Assembly (NCBI GenBank): GCA_035604615.1
Contig: DATNID010000071.1
Location: forward strand, 1-64,000
Length of the DNA stretch: 64,000 nt
Direction of reading: 5' to 3'
From: DATJLY01 sp035604615
GTDB lineage: Bacteria > Pseudomonadota > Alphaproteobacteria > ATCC43930 > CGMCC-115725
Below, piece by piece: positions 25,865 to 34,170 of the stretch. The translations under genes and the position numbers were made by a program. Numbering within the stretch: position 1 is the stretch's first letter; each line of letters begins with the position of its first letter. The notes under the pieces were generated by a model, which was not told where the DNA came from, did not search any database, and was given only the letters and a program-made list of their open reading frames with translations.

Positions 25865-26152
25865 ATGCCCGCCTATGTCGTCAGCGTCGTCAACGTGAAG
25901 AACCCGGAGCAGTACCAGAAATACGCGGTGCTGGCGCCGGCCGCGATCGCGAAGCAAGGAGGCCGCTTCCTCGCGCGCGGCGCCATCCATGAAACGCTCG
26001 AGGGCGGGCTCGGCGCCAACCGCGTCGTCGTCACCGAGTTCCCCTCGCTCGAGAAGGCCAAGGCGTTCTACCATTCGGCCGAATACCAGGCCGCGCGCCT
26101 CAACCGCCTCGGTGCGGCCGACTTCACCATGATGCTGCTCGAAGGCCTGTAG
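25865..26152 (+). CDS. DUF1330 dimeric alpha/beta-barrel protein
   Basis: A 95-residue protein of the DUF1330 family (ferredoxin-like dimeric alpha/beta barrel). It shows the family start AYVVSVVNVKNPEQYQKY and the middle GGRFLARG. The segment VVVTEFPSLEKAKAFYHSAEYQAAR is split here for length but is continuous from about residue 52 to 77. GGAGGAGAG precedes the ATG. Cytosolic, biochemical function unknown; members often sit beside small-molecule metabolism genes. Confidence 0.9.
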   Translation: MPAYVVSVVNVKNPEQYQKYAVLAPAAIAKQGGRFLARGAIHETLEGGLGANRVVVTEFPSLEKAKAFYHSAEYQAARLNRLGAADFTMMLLEGL

Positions 26153-26174
26153 CGGCCGAGCGCGGGGCCGGTCG

Positions 26175-27701
26175 ATGGCGCGGGCGGAGACGGCGTTCAC
26201 GCATCGCGAAGTGCTGCGCATGCTGAGCGGCATCCTGCTGTGCATGCTGCTCGCGGCGCTCGACCAGACCGTGCTCGCGACCGCGCTGCCGGCGATCGCC
26301 GGCGATTTCAACAGCGTGCCGCATCTGTCCTGGGCCATCACCGCCTATCTCCTGACCAGCACGGCGGCGACCTTGATCTTCGGCAAGCTCTCGGATCTTT
26401 ACGGGCGGCGCATCCTGCTCGAGACGGCGATCGGGCTGTTCCTGGTCGCGTCGCTCGCCTGCGCCGTGTCGCAGACCATGGGCGAGCTGATCGGCGCGCG
26501 GGCCTTGCAGGGCGTGGGCGGCGGCGGCCTCACCAGCATGACCCAGGCGGCCATCGCCGACGTGGTCTCGGCGCGCGAGCGCGGCCGCTACCAGGCCTAC
26601 ATCACCTGCACCTTCGGCGCCGCCAGCATCGCCGGCCCGCTGATCGGCGGGCTCAGCGTGCAATATTTGACCTGGCGCTGGGCGTTCTGGATCAACCTGC
26701 CGGTGGGACTGCTGGCGTATTTCCTGTGCCATCGCGGATTGCGGCGCCTGCCGGTCGCGCATGCGCGCCGCGCGATCGACTTTCTCGGCGCGGCCCTCAT
26801 GCTGCCGGGGGTCACGGCGCTGATGCTGGTGATCGCGTGGGGCGGCTCCGAGATGGCGTGGAGCTCGGCACCGATCCTGGGGCTCGCGGCGGCGGGGGTC
26901 GCGTTCCTCGCCGCCTTCGCGCTCCAGGAGCGGCGTGCGCCCGATGCGCTGCTGCCGCCGCGGCTCTTCGCCAACCAAGTGGTCCGCGTCGGCATCCTCG
27001 CCAATGCCCTCGTCACCGCCACCATGTACGGCATCATCATGCTGCTGCCGGTGTTCCTGCAATTCGTCGTAGGCGTGACACCGTCCGCGTCGGGCGCGAT
27101 GCTGCTGCCGCCGCTCACCGTGCAGATCGCGGTCTCGATCCTGGTGGGGTGGAGATTGCGGGCAAGCGGGCGCTACGCCCTCATGTCGCGCTGGGGCTTC
27201 GCCAGCCTGGCATTGGCGTGCGCGCTGTTCGCCACCATGAGCGCGGCGACGCCGATCGTGGTCATCGAAGCCTACATGCTGTTCTACGGCGTCGGCGTCG
27301 GGCTGTGCATGGCGCCCTTATGGGTCGCGGTGCAGAACGCGGCCGAGCTGCGCGATCTCGGCGCCGTCACCGGATCGAACGGCTTCTTCCGCGCGCTGGG
27401 CGGCGCGTTCGGGGCGGCGCTCTTGTGGTCGGTGCTGCTGGCGGCGCTCGATCGCAATGTCGCGGCAGGCGGGCACGCGGATTACGGCTCGGCGCTGCTG
27501 CGCGGCGGCCGCGCGGCGCTCACTGCGCTGCCGATCGAGGCGCGCGCCATCGTCCTCCCGGCGCTGGCGCACGCCTTCGCCTATGCCTTCTGCCTCGCCG
27601 CCGCGATCGCGCTCGCCGGGCTCGCCGTGTCCTGGCGCCTCAAGGAGATCCCGCTGCGCACGACGACGCTGCGCCCGGCCGAGCGCGCCGCTGCGCAGTG
27701 A
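26175..27701 (+). CDS. MFS drug/metabolite exporter, DHA2 (EmrB/QacA) type
   Basis: A 508-residue inner-membrane carrier with about 14 hydrophobic segments. The DHA2 signature LDQTVLATALPAIAGDF lies in the first segment, and the motif GKLSDLYGRR follows segment 2. GARALQGVGGGGLTSM and GPLIGGLSV (motif C-like) fit proton-driven export. No EmrA-type adaptor gene is adjacent. Its stop at 27701 abuts the stop of the convergent gene at 27702 with no spacer. The substrate is unknown. Confidence 0.92.
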   Translation: MARAETAFTHREVLRMLSGILLCMLLAALDQTVLATALPAIAGDFNSVPHLSWAITAYLLTSTAATLIFGKLSDLYGRRILLETAIGLFLVASLACAVSQTMGELIGARALQGVGGGGLTSMTQAAIADVVSARERGRYQAYITCTFGAASIAGPLIGGLSVQYLTWRWAFWINLPVGLLAYFLCHRGLRRLPVAHARRAIDFLGAALMLPGVTALMLVIAWGGSEMAWSSAPILGLAAAGVAFLAAFALQERRAPDALLPPRLFANQVVRVGILANALVTATMYGIIMLLPVFLQFVVGVTPSASGAMLLPPLTVQIAVSILVGWRLRASGRYALMSRWGFASLALACALFATMSAATPIVVIEAYMLFYGVGVGLCMAPLWVAVQNAAELRDLGAVTGSNGFFRALGGAFGAALLWSVLLAALDRNVAAGGHADYGSALLRGGRAALTALPIEARAIVLPALAHAFAYAFCLAAAIALAGLAVSWRLKEIPLRTTTLRPAERAAAQ

Positions 27702-28325
27702 TCAGAAGTTCACGGTGGCAAGGCTGGTGAGGGTCACTTTTTGCGCAACCGTTGGCGCGTTGGCCAGTTCCCAGGCAGTAAACTGCTCGGCATAGAGGCT
27801 CTCCGTCGACATGCCCTCGACCGGGACGATGACCTGGAAGCCGCGCATGGCCGCGCCGCTCGCGGTATAGAGGACCGCGCCGTTCGCCCCCGTGCCGACC
27901 ACGATCACGGTCTTGATGCCCTTGTCCTTGAGCATTTTTTCGAGATCGGTGCCGATGAACTTGTCGGACCCGCCCGACACCATCCCCTCGCCGCTCTTGG
28001 GCGTCAGGGCCGGCACCACGTCCGCGGCCTTGGCGCTGGGGAAGACGCTGTAGATGACCGTCACGCCTTTCTCGCGCGCGCTCGCCGCGAGCTTTGCGAC
28101 CTTGGGGATCGACGCTGCGCAGCGCGGGCGCGGCGCGCAATTCTGGTTGAGGAAGTCCAGCATCAGGAGCGCGGTCGTCTTGTCATCGACCGTGACCGGC
28201 TTCAATGGCGGCGGCGGCGGCGCCTTGACCGAACTCCACTCGTCGATGATGCCTTGCGCCAGCGCGGGCGATCCCGCCAGCGCAAGCGCCACCAACGAGA
28301 GAGCCATCCGCAATCCTGGTTTCAT
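27702..28325 (-). CDS. Secreted isochorismatase-fold protein lacking the catalytic cysteine
   Basis: A 207-residue protein with a signal peptide (MALSLVALALAGSPALAQ) and a proline spacer, then a cysteine-hydrolase fold. D57 in LLMLDFLNQ fits the usual catalytic Asp. In the nucleophile loop the family pattern (G-x-x-T-x-x-C-V-x-x-T-A) is replaced by GTGANGAVLYTA, so alanine (A150) stands where cysteine is expected, and the usual lysine region also looks changed. GGAGG seven bases before the ATG at 28325 sets the start. It is probably periplasmic and either non-enzymatic or using different chemistry. Confidence 0.8.
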   Translation of the reverse strand: MKPGLRMALSLVALALAGSPALAQGIIDEWSSVKAPPPPPLKPVTVDDKTTALLMLDFLNQNCAPRPRCAASIPKVAKLAASAREKGVTVIYSVFPSAKAADVVPALTPKSGEGMVSGGSDKFIGTDLEKMLKDKGIKTVIVVGTGANGAVLYTASGAAMRGFQVIVPVEGMSTESLYAEQFTAWELANAPTVAQKVTLTSLATVNF

Positions 28326-28359
28326 TTTGCTTCCTCCCTGTTGATCGAGACGGGACGCT

Positions 28360-29550
28360 TCAATACGGATCGACCAGGCCGGCGGTCGCCCATACCTTGT
28401 CCTTGGCCAGCCCCAACAGCTCGCGCCCGCACAGGCGCAGCGTGTTGGCCGAGACGATGCGATGCTGCGTCGCCGCGAACATGTCGCGGAAGCAGCGCTG
28501 CAAGGGACCGGAGCGCAGCGCCACGCCGCCACCGGCGCGATGGGCGAATGTGGCGATCTCCATCACCGCCGTGGTGACGTGGTTGAGGCAAAGCCGCATC
28601 AAGGTGAATTGCCTCTGCGTGACCTTCTCGTCGCGCTTGAGCGTCGCCGCCACGTCGCGCCAGGTCTCGAAGCAGAAGGCCCGCGCCGCGCGCAGCTTGG
28701 CCTCGGCCGCGCCGTAATCCTGCTGGAAGCTGTCGGAGCCGCCGACCTCGCCCAAGGGGCTCGGCCGCCCCGACGGCGCATGGACCAGCGTGTAGACCTC
28801 GTCGAGGATGCGGCGCCCGAGGCCCAACGTGAATCCGGTATGGCCCAAGGGCGACATGCCGACGATGCCGATGCGATAGAGCGCACCGCCCTGCACCGCG
28901 ACGAGGGCGTTGGGCGAATGGGTGAACTCCGCGGGCACGTAGACGTCCTCGAGCCCGTAATCGATGCTGCCGGTGCCGTTCAATCCCATCACGTCCCAGT
29001 TGCCGAGGAATTTGCATTCCTTGGTCGGCACGATGAAGGTGCGCGTCTCCGGCACGCGCGTTCCGGGCAAAAGGCGCGGCGCGCCGTTCTCGTACACCGT
29101 CCCGCCGGTGTGGAGATATTCGGTGTGCAGCACGCCGCTGCCATAGCTCCACCGTCCCGAGAGGCGGAAGCCCTTGCCCTCGATTTCGGCGCGGCCCTTG
29201 GGCGCGCCCTCGCCCGCGATGATGGGGATGTGCTTGCCGAACACGGCTTCTGCGCCGGCCTTCGGCAGATAGCCCGCCGCCGAACCGGTGCCGACATTGC
29301 ACGCCATCAGCACCCAGCCCGACGAGCCGTCGGCCTCGCTGATCGCCTCGATCACCGCGAGCGCCACGTCGGGCATGGCCTCGTAGCCGCCGAAGCATTT
29401 CGGCACCAGGAGGCCGAAGAACCCGGCCTCGCGCAGCGCCGCGACCGTCTCCTCGCTGAGCCGTCCGGCCTTCTCGTTGGCGGCGGCCTGGCGCGACAGA
29501 AGCGGCGCCAGCGCGCGCGCCTTCTCCACCAGCGCCTGTCCCTCGGTCAT
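28360..29550 (-). CDS. Acyl-CoA-dehydrogenase-fold flavin monooxygenase-like protein
   Basis: A 396-residue protein of the HpaB/DszC/HsaA-like branch of the acyl-CoA dehydrogenase superfamily. The N-terminal helical part has ETVAALREAGFFGLLVPK and GGYEAMPD. The middle beta part has FRLSGRWSYGSG, and the C-terminal part resembles the Acyl-CoA_dh_2 domain (CFRDMFAATQHRIVS). These enzymes usually use reduced flavin supplied by a partner reductase to hydroxylate a ring or heteroatom; no reductase is adjacent. GGGAG precedes the ATG at 29550. It ends the minus-strand catabolic run. Confidence 0.85.
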   Translation of the reverse strand: MTEGQALVEKARALAPLLSRQAAANEKAGRLSEETVAALREAGFFGLLVPKCFGGYEAMPDVALAVIEAISEADGSSGWVLMACNVGTGSAAGYLPKAGAEAVFGKHIPIIAGEGAPKGRAEIEGKGFRLSGRWSYGSGVLHTEYLHTGGTVYENGAPRLLPGTRVPETRTFIVPTKECKFLGNWDVMGLNGTGSIDYGLEDVYVPAEFTHSPNALVAVQGGALYRIGIVGMSPLGHTGFTLGLGRRILDEVYTLVHAPSGRPSPLGEVGGSDSFQQDYGAAEAKLRAARAFCFETWRDVAATLKRDEKVTQRQFTLMRLCLNHVTTAVMEIATFAHRAGGGVALRSGPLQRCFRDMFAATQHRIVSANTLRLCGRELLGLAKDKVWATAGLVDPY

Positions 29551-29563
29551 CGCCCGCTCCCTT

Positions 29564-30316
29564 TCAGCTCCGCACCCAGCCGCCATCGACATAGATCGTC
29601 TGCCCGGTGAGGAAGGCAGCGTCGTCGCTCGTCAGGAACGACAGCGTGCCCACCAGGTCCTCCGGCATCTGTGTCCGCTTGATCGCCTGCGCATTGGCGA
29701 CGAGGGCGAAGCGCTCGGCCGAGCGTGGCGTGGTCACGGTGGTGCCGGGCGTGCGCGTCAGGCCCGGCGCGATGGCGTTGACGGTGATCCCGAAGGGCCC
29801 CAGCTCGCTCGCGAGCGCGCGGGTGAAGCCGATGACGCCGCCCTTGCTCGCGACATAATGGACGACGCCGGTGACGGGGGTGCCGAACGTGTTCGAGGCG
29901 ATGTTGACGATGCGGCCCCAGCCGCGCCGCTTCATGCCCGGAACGAACGCCTTGGCGCCGAGGAACATGGCGTCGACATTGACGCCGAACACGCGCCGCC
30001 ATTCGGCGTAGCTGATGTCGTCGAACGCCTGGTGCGGATAGATCCCGGCATTGTTGACCAGGATGTCGCAGCCGCCGAAGCGGTGCTCGACCTCCGCGGC
30101 GAGCCGCGCCCAATCCTCGGGCGACGACACGTCGCAGCGCACCTCGAGCGCCTCGCGCCCGGCCTGTTTCACCAGCGCGGCGGTCTCGCCGCCCGGCTGC
30201 ACATCGGCGATGACGATATGGGCGCCGTCCTCGGCGAGGCGTTGGGCATAGGCGCGCCCGATGCCGATCGCCGCCCCGGTGATCACGGCGACCTTGTCCC
30301 GATGGCCCTTGCCCAT
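29564..30316 (-). CDS. Short-chain dehydrogenase/reductase
   Basis: A 250-residue classical SDR. The cofactor motif is TGAAIGIG, followed by NNAG and the active-site pattern S (IVNIASN), Y and K (HYVASKGG). APGLTRTPGTT and the C-terminal TGQTIYVDGG are typical of FabG-like oxidoreductases of NAD(P)-linked alcohol/ketone steps. Fourteen bases separate it from the flavin-monooxygenase gene and 19 from the quinone reductase gene, so it is in the same operon. Substrate unknown. Confidence 0.9.
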   Translation of the reverse strand: MGKGHRDKVAVITGAAIGIGRAYAQRLAEDGAHIVIADVQPGGETAALVKQAGREALEVRCDVSSPEDWARLAAEVEHRFGGCDILVNNAGIYPHQAFDDISYAEWRRVFGVNVDAMFLGAKAFVPGMKRRGWGRIVNIASNTFGTPVTGVVHYVASKGGVIGFTRALASELGPFGITVNAIAPGLTRTPGTTVTTPRSAERFALVANAQAIKRTQMPEDLVGTLSFLTSDDAAFLTGQTIYVDGGWVRS

Positions 30317-30334
30317 GATGCTCCCTCCCCTGCC

Positions 30335-31324
30335 TTATCGAGCCGGCTCGACGATGATTGTGCCGTTCTTGCCGCCGCGCTCGACCGCGTCGTGCGCCGC
30401 CCATGTCTCGGCCAAGGGATAGCGGTCGGCGACGGCGTGGATGCGCTCGCCCGAATCGAGCCAGGCGGTGATGTCGGACTGGGCGCGATGGCGCGCCTCG
30501 AGCGGACAGGCCGGCAGATACATGGCGTGGAGCGCGAGATTGCGCCGCATCAGATCGTGGACCGGCAGCTTGGGCAGGCGCTCGGCATTGGAGGCATAGA
30601 CCGCGATCGAGCCGTTGACGCGTACGCATTTGAGGGTGGTTGCGAGATTGCCGCCGAACTCGACCTCGACCACGTGATCGACGCCGGCGCCGCCGGTGAG
30701 GCGCGCGACCTCGGAGGCCACGTCCTGGCGGCGATAGTCGATGACGTGATGGGCGCCGCCGGCGCGGGCGCGCGCGGCTTTGTCCTCGGAGCTGACCGTG
30801 GCGATGACCGTGGCGCCGGCCCACGACGCGAGCTGCACCGCATAATGGCCGACCGCGCCCGCGCCGCCGGTCACCAGCACGGCGCGTCCCTGGACCGGCC
30901 CCGCGACGAAGACGCAGCGATGCGCGGTCATGCAGGGAATCCCGAGCGTCGCGCCTTCCGCGAACGACACGCGGTCAGGGAGCCGCGTCACGAGATCGAC
31001 GTCGAGCGCGATCAATTCCGCCGCGGTGCCGAAGGCGCGGCCGTTGCGCTGGCCGTTATAAAGCCACACGCGCCGCCCGACCCAGTCGCGCGCGACGTCC
31101 GCGCCCGCCGCCTCGACCACGCCCGCGCCGTCGCTGTTGGGAACGACGCGCGGATACTCCATCGGCCCCATGCCGCCAGCGCGCATCCGCCAATCGGACG
31201 CGTTGACGCCCGAGGCGTGGAGCTTGACCAGCACTTCGCCGCGCGCGGGCGCGGGATCGGGCAGCTCGCCCAGCTGCAGCACCTCGCGCGACGGGCCTTG
31301 GCGGTCGTACCACACGGCGCGCAT
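30335..31324 (-). CDS. Zinc-independent MDR oxidoreductase, quinone reductase type
   Basis: A 329-residue medium-chain dehydrogenase/reductase of the NADPH:quinone oxidoreductase group. GVNASDWRMRAG lies in the catalytic domain, and the nucleotide-binding motif is GGAGAVGHYAVQLA. The zinc-binding cysteines of alcohol dehydrogenases are absent. The middle carries HVIDYRRQD, a typical cofactor-binding extension. It probably reduces a quinone or an enone formed by its neighbours. It starts six bases after the SDR stop at 31331. Confidence 0.9.
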   Translation of the reverse strand: MRAVWYDRQGPSREVLQLGELPDPAPARGEVLVKLHASGVNASDWRMRAGGMGPMEYPRVVPNSDGAGVVEAAGADVARDWVGRRVWLYNGQRNGRAFGTAAELIALDVDLVTRLPDRVSFAEGATLGIPCMTAHRCVFVAGPVQGRAVLVTGGAGAVGHYAVQLASWAGATVIATVSSEDKAARARAGGAHHVIDYRRQDVASEVARLTGGAGVDHVVEVEFGGNLATTLKCVRVNGSIAVYASNAERLPKLPVHDLMRRNLALHAMYLPACPLEARHRAQSDITAWLDSGERIHAVADRYPLAETWAAHDAVERGGKNGTIIVEPAR

Positions 31325-31330
31325 CGCCGA

Positions 31331-32155
31331 TCACCCGTGCCCGATATTGACGAGCGCGCCGCCATCGACCGGCAGCGCCACGCCGGTGATGAAGTCGGCT
31401 TCGTCGGAGGCGAGGAAGAGCGCGGCGTTGGCCACGTCCCACGCCGTCCCCATGCGCTGGCGCAAGGGTACGCGGGCGTCGCGCATGGCGGCGATCTCGG
31501 CGCGGCTCTTGCCGGTGACGCGGGCGCGGGTGTCGACCGCCATCGGCGTGTCCATGAGGCCGGGTAGGATGGCGTTGGCGCGCACGCCGTAGGACGCGTT
31601 CTGGATCGCCACTTGCTGGGTGAAGGCGATCATCGCCGCCTTGGTCGCCTTGTAGACGACGTTGGGATAGTTCTCCCAGGCCGCCACCGACGAGATGTTG
31701 ATGATCGACCCGGCGCGCTGGCGGCGCATCGCCGGCAGCGCGTGCTTGCACGCCATCACCGTGCCGCGCAGATTGATCGCGACGATGCGGTCGAACGCGG
31801 CTTCGGTGATGTCGAGCGGCGAGGTATCGCCGCCGGCGATGCCGACGCCCACGTTGTTGTGCAGCACGTCGATCCGGCCCCAGCGCCGCACCGCCTCCTC
31901 GATCATCGCGACCAAGGTCGCCTCGACCGTGACGTCGGCGGCGAAGGGGACGCATTCCCCGCCCTCCTTCGCCGCCATCGCCGCGGTTTCCGCGGCGGAG
32001 TCGAGGTTGCAATCGACCGCCAGCACGCGCGCGCCTTCCTGGGCGAAGCGCAGCGCCGTGGCGCGGCCATTGCCCAGCCCCTCGCCCGGCCCTTGCCCCG
32101 CGCCGACGACGATCGCAATCTTGCCGGCGAGGCGGGTGCCGGGTGCGGCGCTCAT
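31331..32155 (-). CDS. Short-chain dehydrogenase/reductase
   Basis: A 274-residue classical SDR (IAIVVGAGQGPGEGLGNG carries an expanded glycine loop). NNVG, ISSVAAW and VYKATKAAM give the Ser-Tyr-Lys active site. The C-terminal ITGVALPVDGG is standard. The ATG at 32155 overlaps the upstream gene's TGA by four bases; a GTG two codons earlier is possible. The long GQGPGEGLGNGRA insertion in the cofactor loop is unusual for the family. Part of the minus-strand catabolic operon. Confidence 0.9.
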   Translation of the reverse strand: MSAAPGTRLAGKIAIVVGAGQGPGEGLGNGRATALRFAQEGARVLAVDCNLDSAAETAAMAAKEGGECVPFAADVTVEATLVAMIEEAVRRWGRIDVLHNNVGVGIAGGDTSPLDITEAAFDRIVAINLRGTVMACKHALPAMRRQRAGSIINISSVAAWENYPNVVYKATKAAMIAFTQQVAIQNASYGVRANAILPGLMDTPMAVDTRARVTGKSRAEIAAMRDARVPLRQRMGTAWDVANAALFLASDEADFITGVALPVDGGALVNIGHG

Positions 32156-33123
32156 TTCCACACGTGCTCGCGATACCAGCGTTCGGCGCCGGGATGGAGC
32201 GGCACGTCGATCGGCGTCTCGTCGGTGTCACGGCCGATCTGCGCGATGCCGTGATATGCGCCTTGCTCCCACGGCATCTCGGCGTCGCGCGCCGCGATCG
32301 CGCCGCAGATGTCGTAGGCGGTCTGGTCCGGCAGCGACGCGTAGGTGTACATGGGCCAGCCGCTGAAATCGATCGCGTGGCTGTCGCCGGGGAGCTTGGG
32401 ATAGCGCGCCTTGGGCAGCACCACCTTGCGCCAGCCGAGCTTGCCGAGCGCGTCGAACTCGGAATCGGTGGGCGTGATCGGCACGAAGCCGACATCGAAG
32501 GCCACCGGCAGCCAGGTGCGGATGCCCTCGTCGAACACGGCCTCGAGCGTGCCGTTCTGCGCCTTCAGCGGCTCCAGGCGGCGCTTGTCGTCCATCGGCG
32601 AGCCGCACACCACGAGCTTCCCGCCCCAAGCCTGAAACTCCTTCAGGCTGAAGCCGTGCAGCGCGAAGATCTGGTCGATGAGGACGATGGTCGAGTGCGT
32701 CGGATCCTCGCGCACCGACACTTTCAGCGGGTAGCGCTTGTCCTTGAGGTCCTTGATCGAGCGAATGCCGGTCTTGGGATCGACCATCATGACGAAGCGG
32801 TCCCAGCTCGCATAGCTGGCGACGACGCGCACCGGCAGCTTCTCCTTGAAGATGCCGACGCCGCGATAGGCCTGGGTCAGGAGCGCCGATGGATTGACGA
32901 AGGCCAGCTCGATCTCGCGCTTGGCCACGCTCTCGGCGATGATGGCCGAACCGGTCGCCATCCGGAGCCACGGCGTGAAATGATCGGCGCCGCCGCTGCC
33001 GACAGTGATGCACATGTCGCGATTGCCGCCATAGGGCGTCAGCGGATTGCCGGCGATGTGCAGGCCGATTTCCCACAGCGTCTTGGCGCGGACGAAATTG
33101 GCGCCTTTCGGCAACGGTTCCAT
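32152..33123 (-). CDS. TAXI/NMT1-like binding protein without a signal peptide
   Basis: A 323-residue protein resembling TRAP-TAXI solute receptors (GGNRDMCITVGSGG, WLRMATGSAIIAESVA, LAFVNPSALLTQAY, YPLKVSVREDPTHSTI). The start at 33123 has GGGAGA just upstream, and the N-terminus MEPLPKGANFVRAKTLWE is not hydrophobic, so no export signal is visible. TAXI receptors are normally periplasmic and paired with a large TRAP permease; neither condition is met here. It may act in the cytoplasm as a sensor or as an enzyme of the pathway, which is inference. Confidence 0.72.
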   Translation of the reverse strand: MEPLPKGANFVRAKTLWEIGLHIAGNPLTPYGGNRDMCITVGSGGADHFTPWLRMATGSAIIAESVAKREIELAFVNPSALLTQAYRGVGIFKEKLPVRVVASYASWDRFVMMVDPKTGIRSIKDLKDKRYPLKVSVREDPTHSTIVLIDQIFALHGFSLKEFQAWGGKLVVCGSPMDDKRRLEPLKAQNGTLEAVFDEGIRTWLPVAFDVGFVPITPTDSEFDALGKLGWRKVVLPKARYPKLPGDSHAIDFSGWPMYTYASLPDQTAYDICGAIAARDAEMPWEQGAYHGIAQIGRDTDETPIDVPLHPGAERWYREHVWK

Positions 33124-33134
33124 GGTGTCTCCCT

Positions 33135-34142
33135 TCAGGTGAGTCGAAACAGGCGCTCGGCATTGCCGAAGCAGATCTTGTCGCTCACGGCGGGCGCGAG
33201 ATCGAGCGATCGGATCGCCTCGATGGTCTCGGCGATATAGAGGGCGCCGCCCTCGGCGTCGAACGGGCAGTCGGACGCGAACAGCACCTTGTCGGCGCCG
33301 AAGAACTCGAGCCCGCAGGCGATGCCGGCGCGCGACCCGGCCAATGCGGTATCGCCGTAGAACAGGCGGAAATAATCCAGCACCGGACGCGTCAGCTTGA
33401 CCGGCACCACGTTGGGATCGCCGCTCGTGGTGCGGGTGCCGAGCTCGGCCCAGCCGTGGCGGATGCGGCTTTCGAAGAACGGCACCATCGCGCCCATGTG
33501 ATGCACCAGGAGCTTGATCCCCGGCAGCTTGTCGAGGAATCCCGAGAACACCATGTGGGTCATCACCACCGTGGTCTCGTAAGGCCAGCCGAAGATGGCC
33601 CAAATTTCATAGCGCGACATGGTCTCGCCCGGCATGTCCGGCATGTCGGGGCGGCGCGCGGGATGGAGCAGGATCGGCTTGTCGAGCTGGCGCGCGACCT
33701 CGAAGACTTGCATGAAGCGCGGGTCGGCGATCGAGACGCCATTGACGTTGGTGTGGAGCTGCAAGCCGCAGGCGCCGGCGCGCACCGCGCGCTCCGCTTC
33801 GCGCGCGGCTGCATCGGGCGCGTTGATCGGCAGCGCCGCGAGCCAGCCGGCGAAGCGGTCCTTGTGGCGCGCCGTCAGCTCGGCCAGGCCGTCGTTCGCG
33901 ATGCGCGCGAATTCGGGCGATTCGGCGGGCCCCGCCAACATGTCGAGGCCGGGCAATCCGAGAGACAGGATTTGCCGGTAGTCGGCGAAGCGCTCGACCA
34001 CCTTCATGCGCACGTCGATGTCCCATACCGAGCGCACGTGGCGCATGCGCTTGCCGACATCGCCCGAGAAGCCAGGCGAAGCCAGCATCTTCTCGAAGAA
34101 GCGCTGTGGAAAGAAATGCGTGACCGCATCGATGTACCGCAT
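33135..34142 (-). CDS. Amidohydrolase family 2, ACMSD/resorcylate-decarboxylase type
   Basis: A 335-residue TIM-barrel amidohydrolase. It has the active-site patterns LLHPARRP, LLVHHMGAMVPFFESR and VLFASDCPFD. These are the motifs of aminocarboxymuconate-semialdehyde decarboxylase and gamma-resorcylate decarboxylase relatives, with a metal-binding His and Asp. The first strand reads YIDAVTHFFP, with AVTH in place of the usual xHxH metal motif. A non-oxidative decarboxylation of an aromatic or cyclic acid is the best guess. It lies between the TAXI-like gene and the molybdoenzyme gene in one run. Confidence 0.85.
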   Translation of the reverse strand: MRYIDAVTHFFPQRFFEKMLASPGFSGDVGKRMRHVRSVWDIDVRMKVVERFADYRQILSLGLPGLDMLAGPAESPEFARIANDGLAELTARHKDRFAGWLAALPINAPDAAAREAERAVRAGACGLQLHTNVNGVSIADPRFMQVFEVARQLDKPILLHPARRPDMPDMPGETMSRYEIWAIFGWPYETTVVMTHMVFSGFLDKLPGIKLLVHHMGAMVPFFESRIRHGWAELGTRTTSGDPNVVPVKLTRPVLDYFRLFYGDTALAGSRAGIACGLEFFGADKVLFASDCPFDAEGGALYIAETIEAIRSLDLAPAVSDKICFGNAERLFRLT

Positions 34143-34170
34143 GGACCTTGTCCCCTCCCCGCGCCCGACG

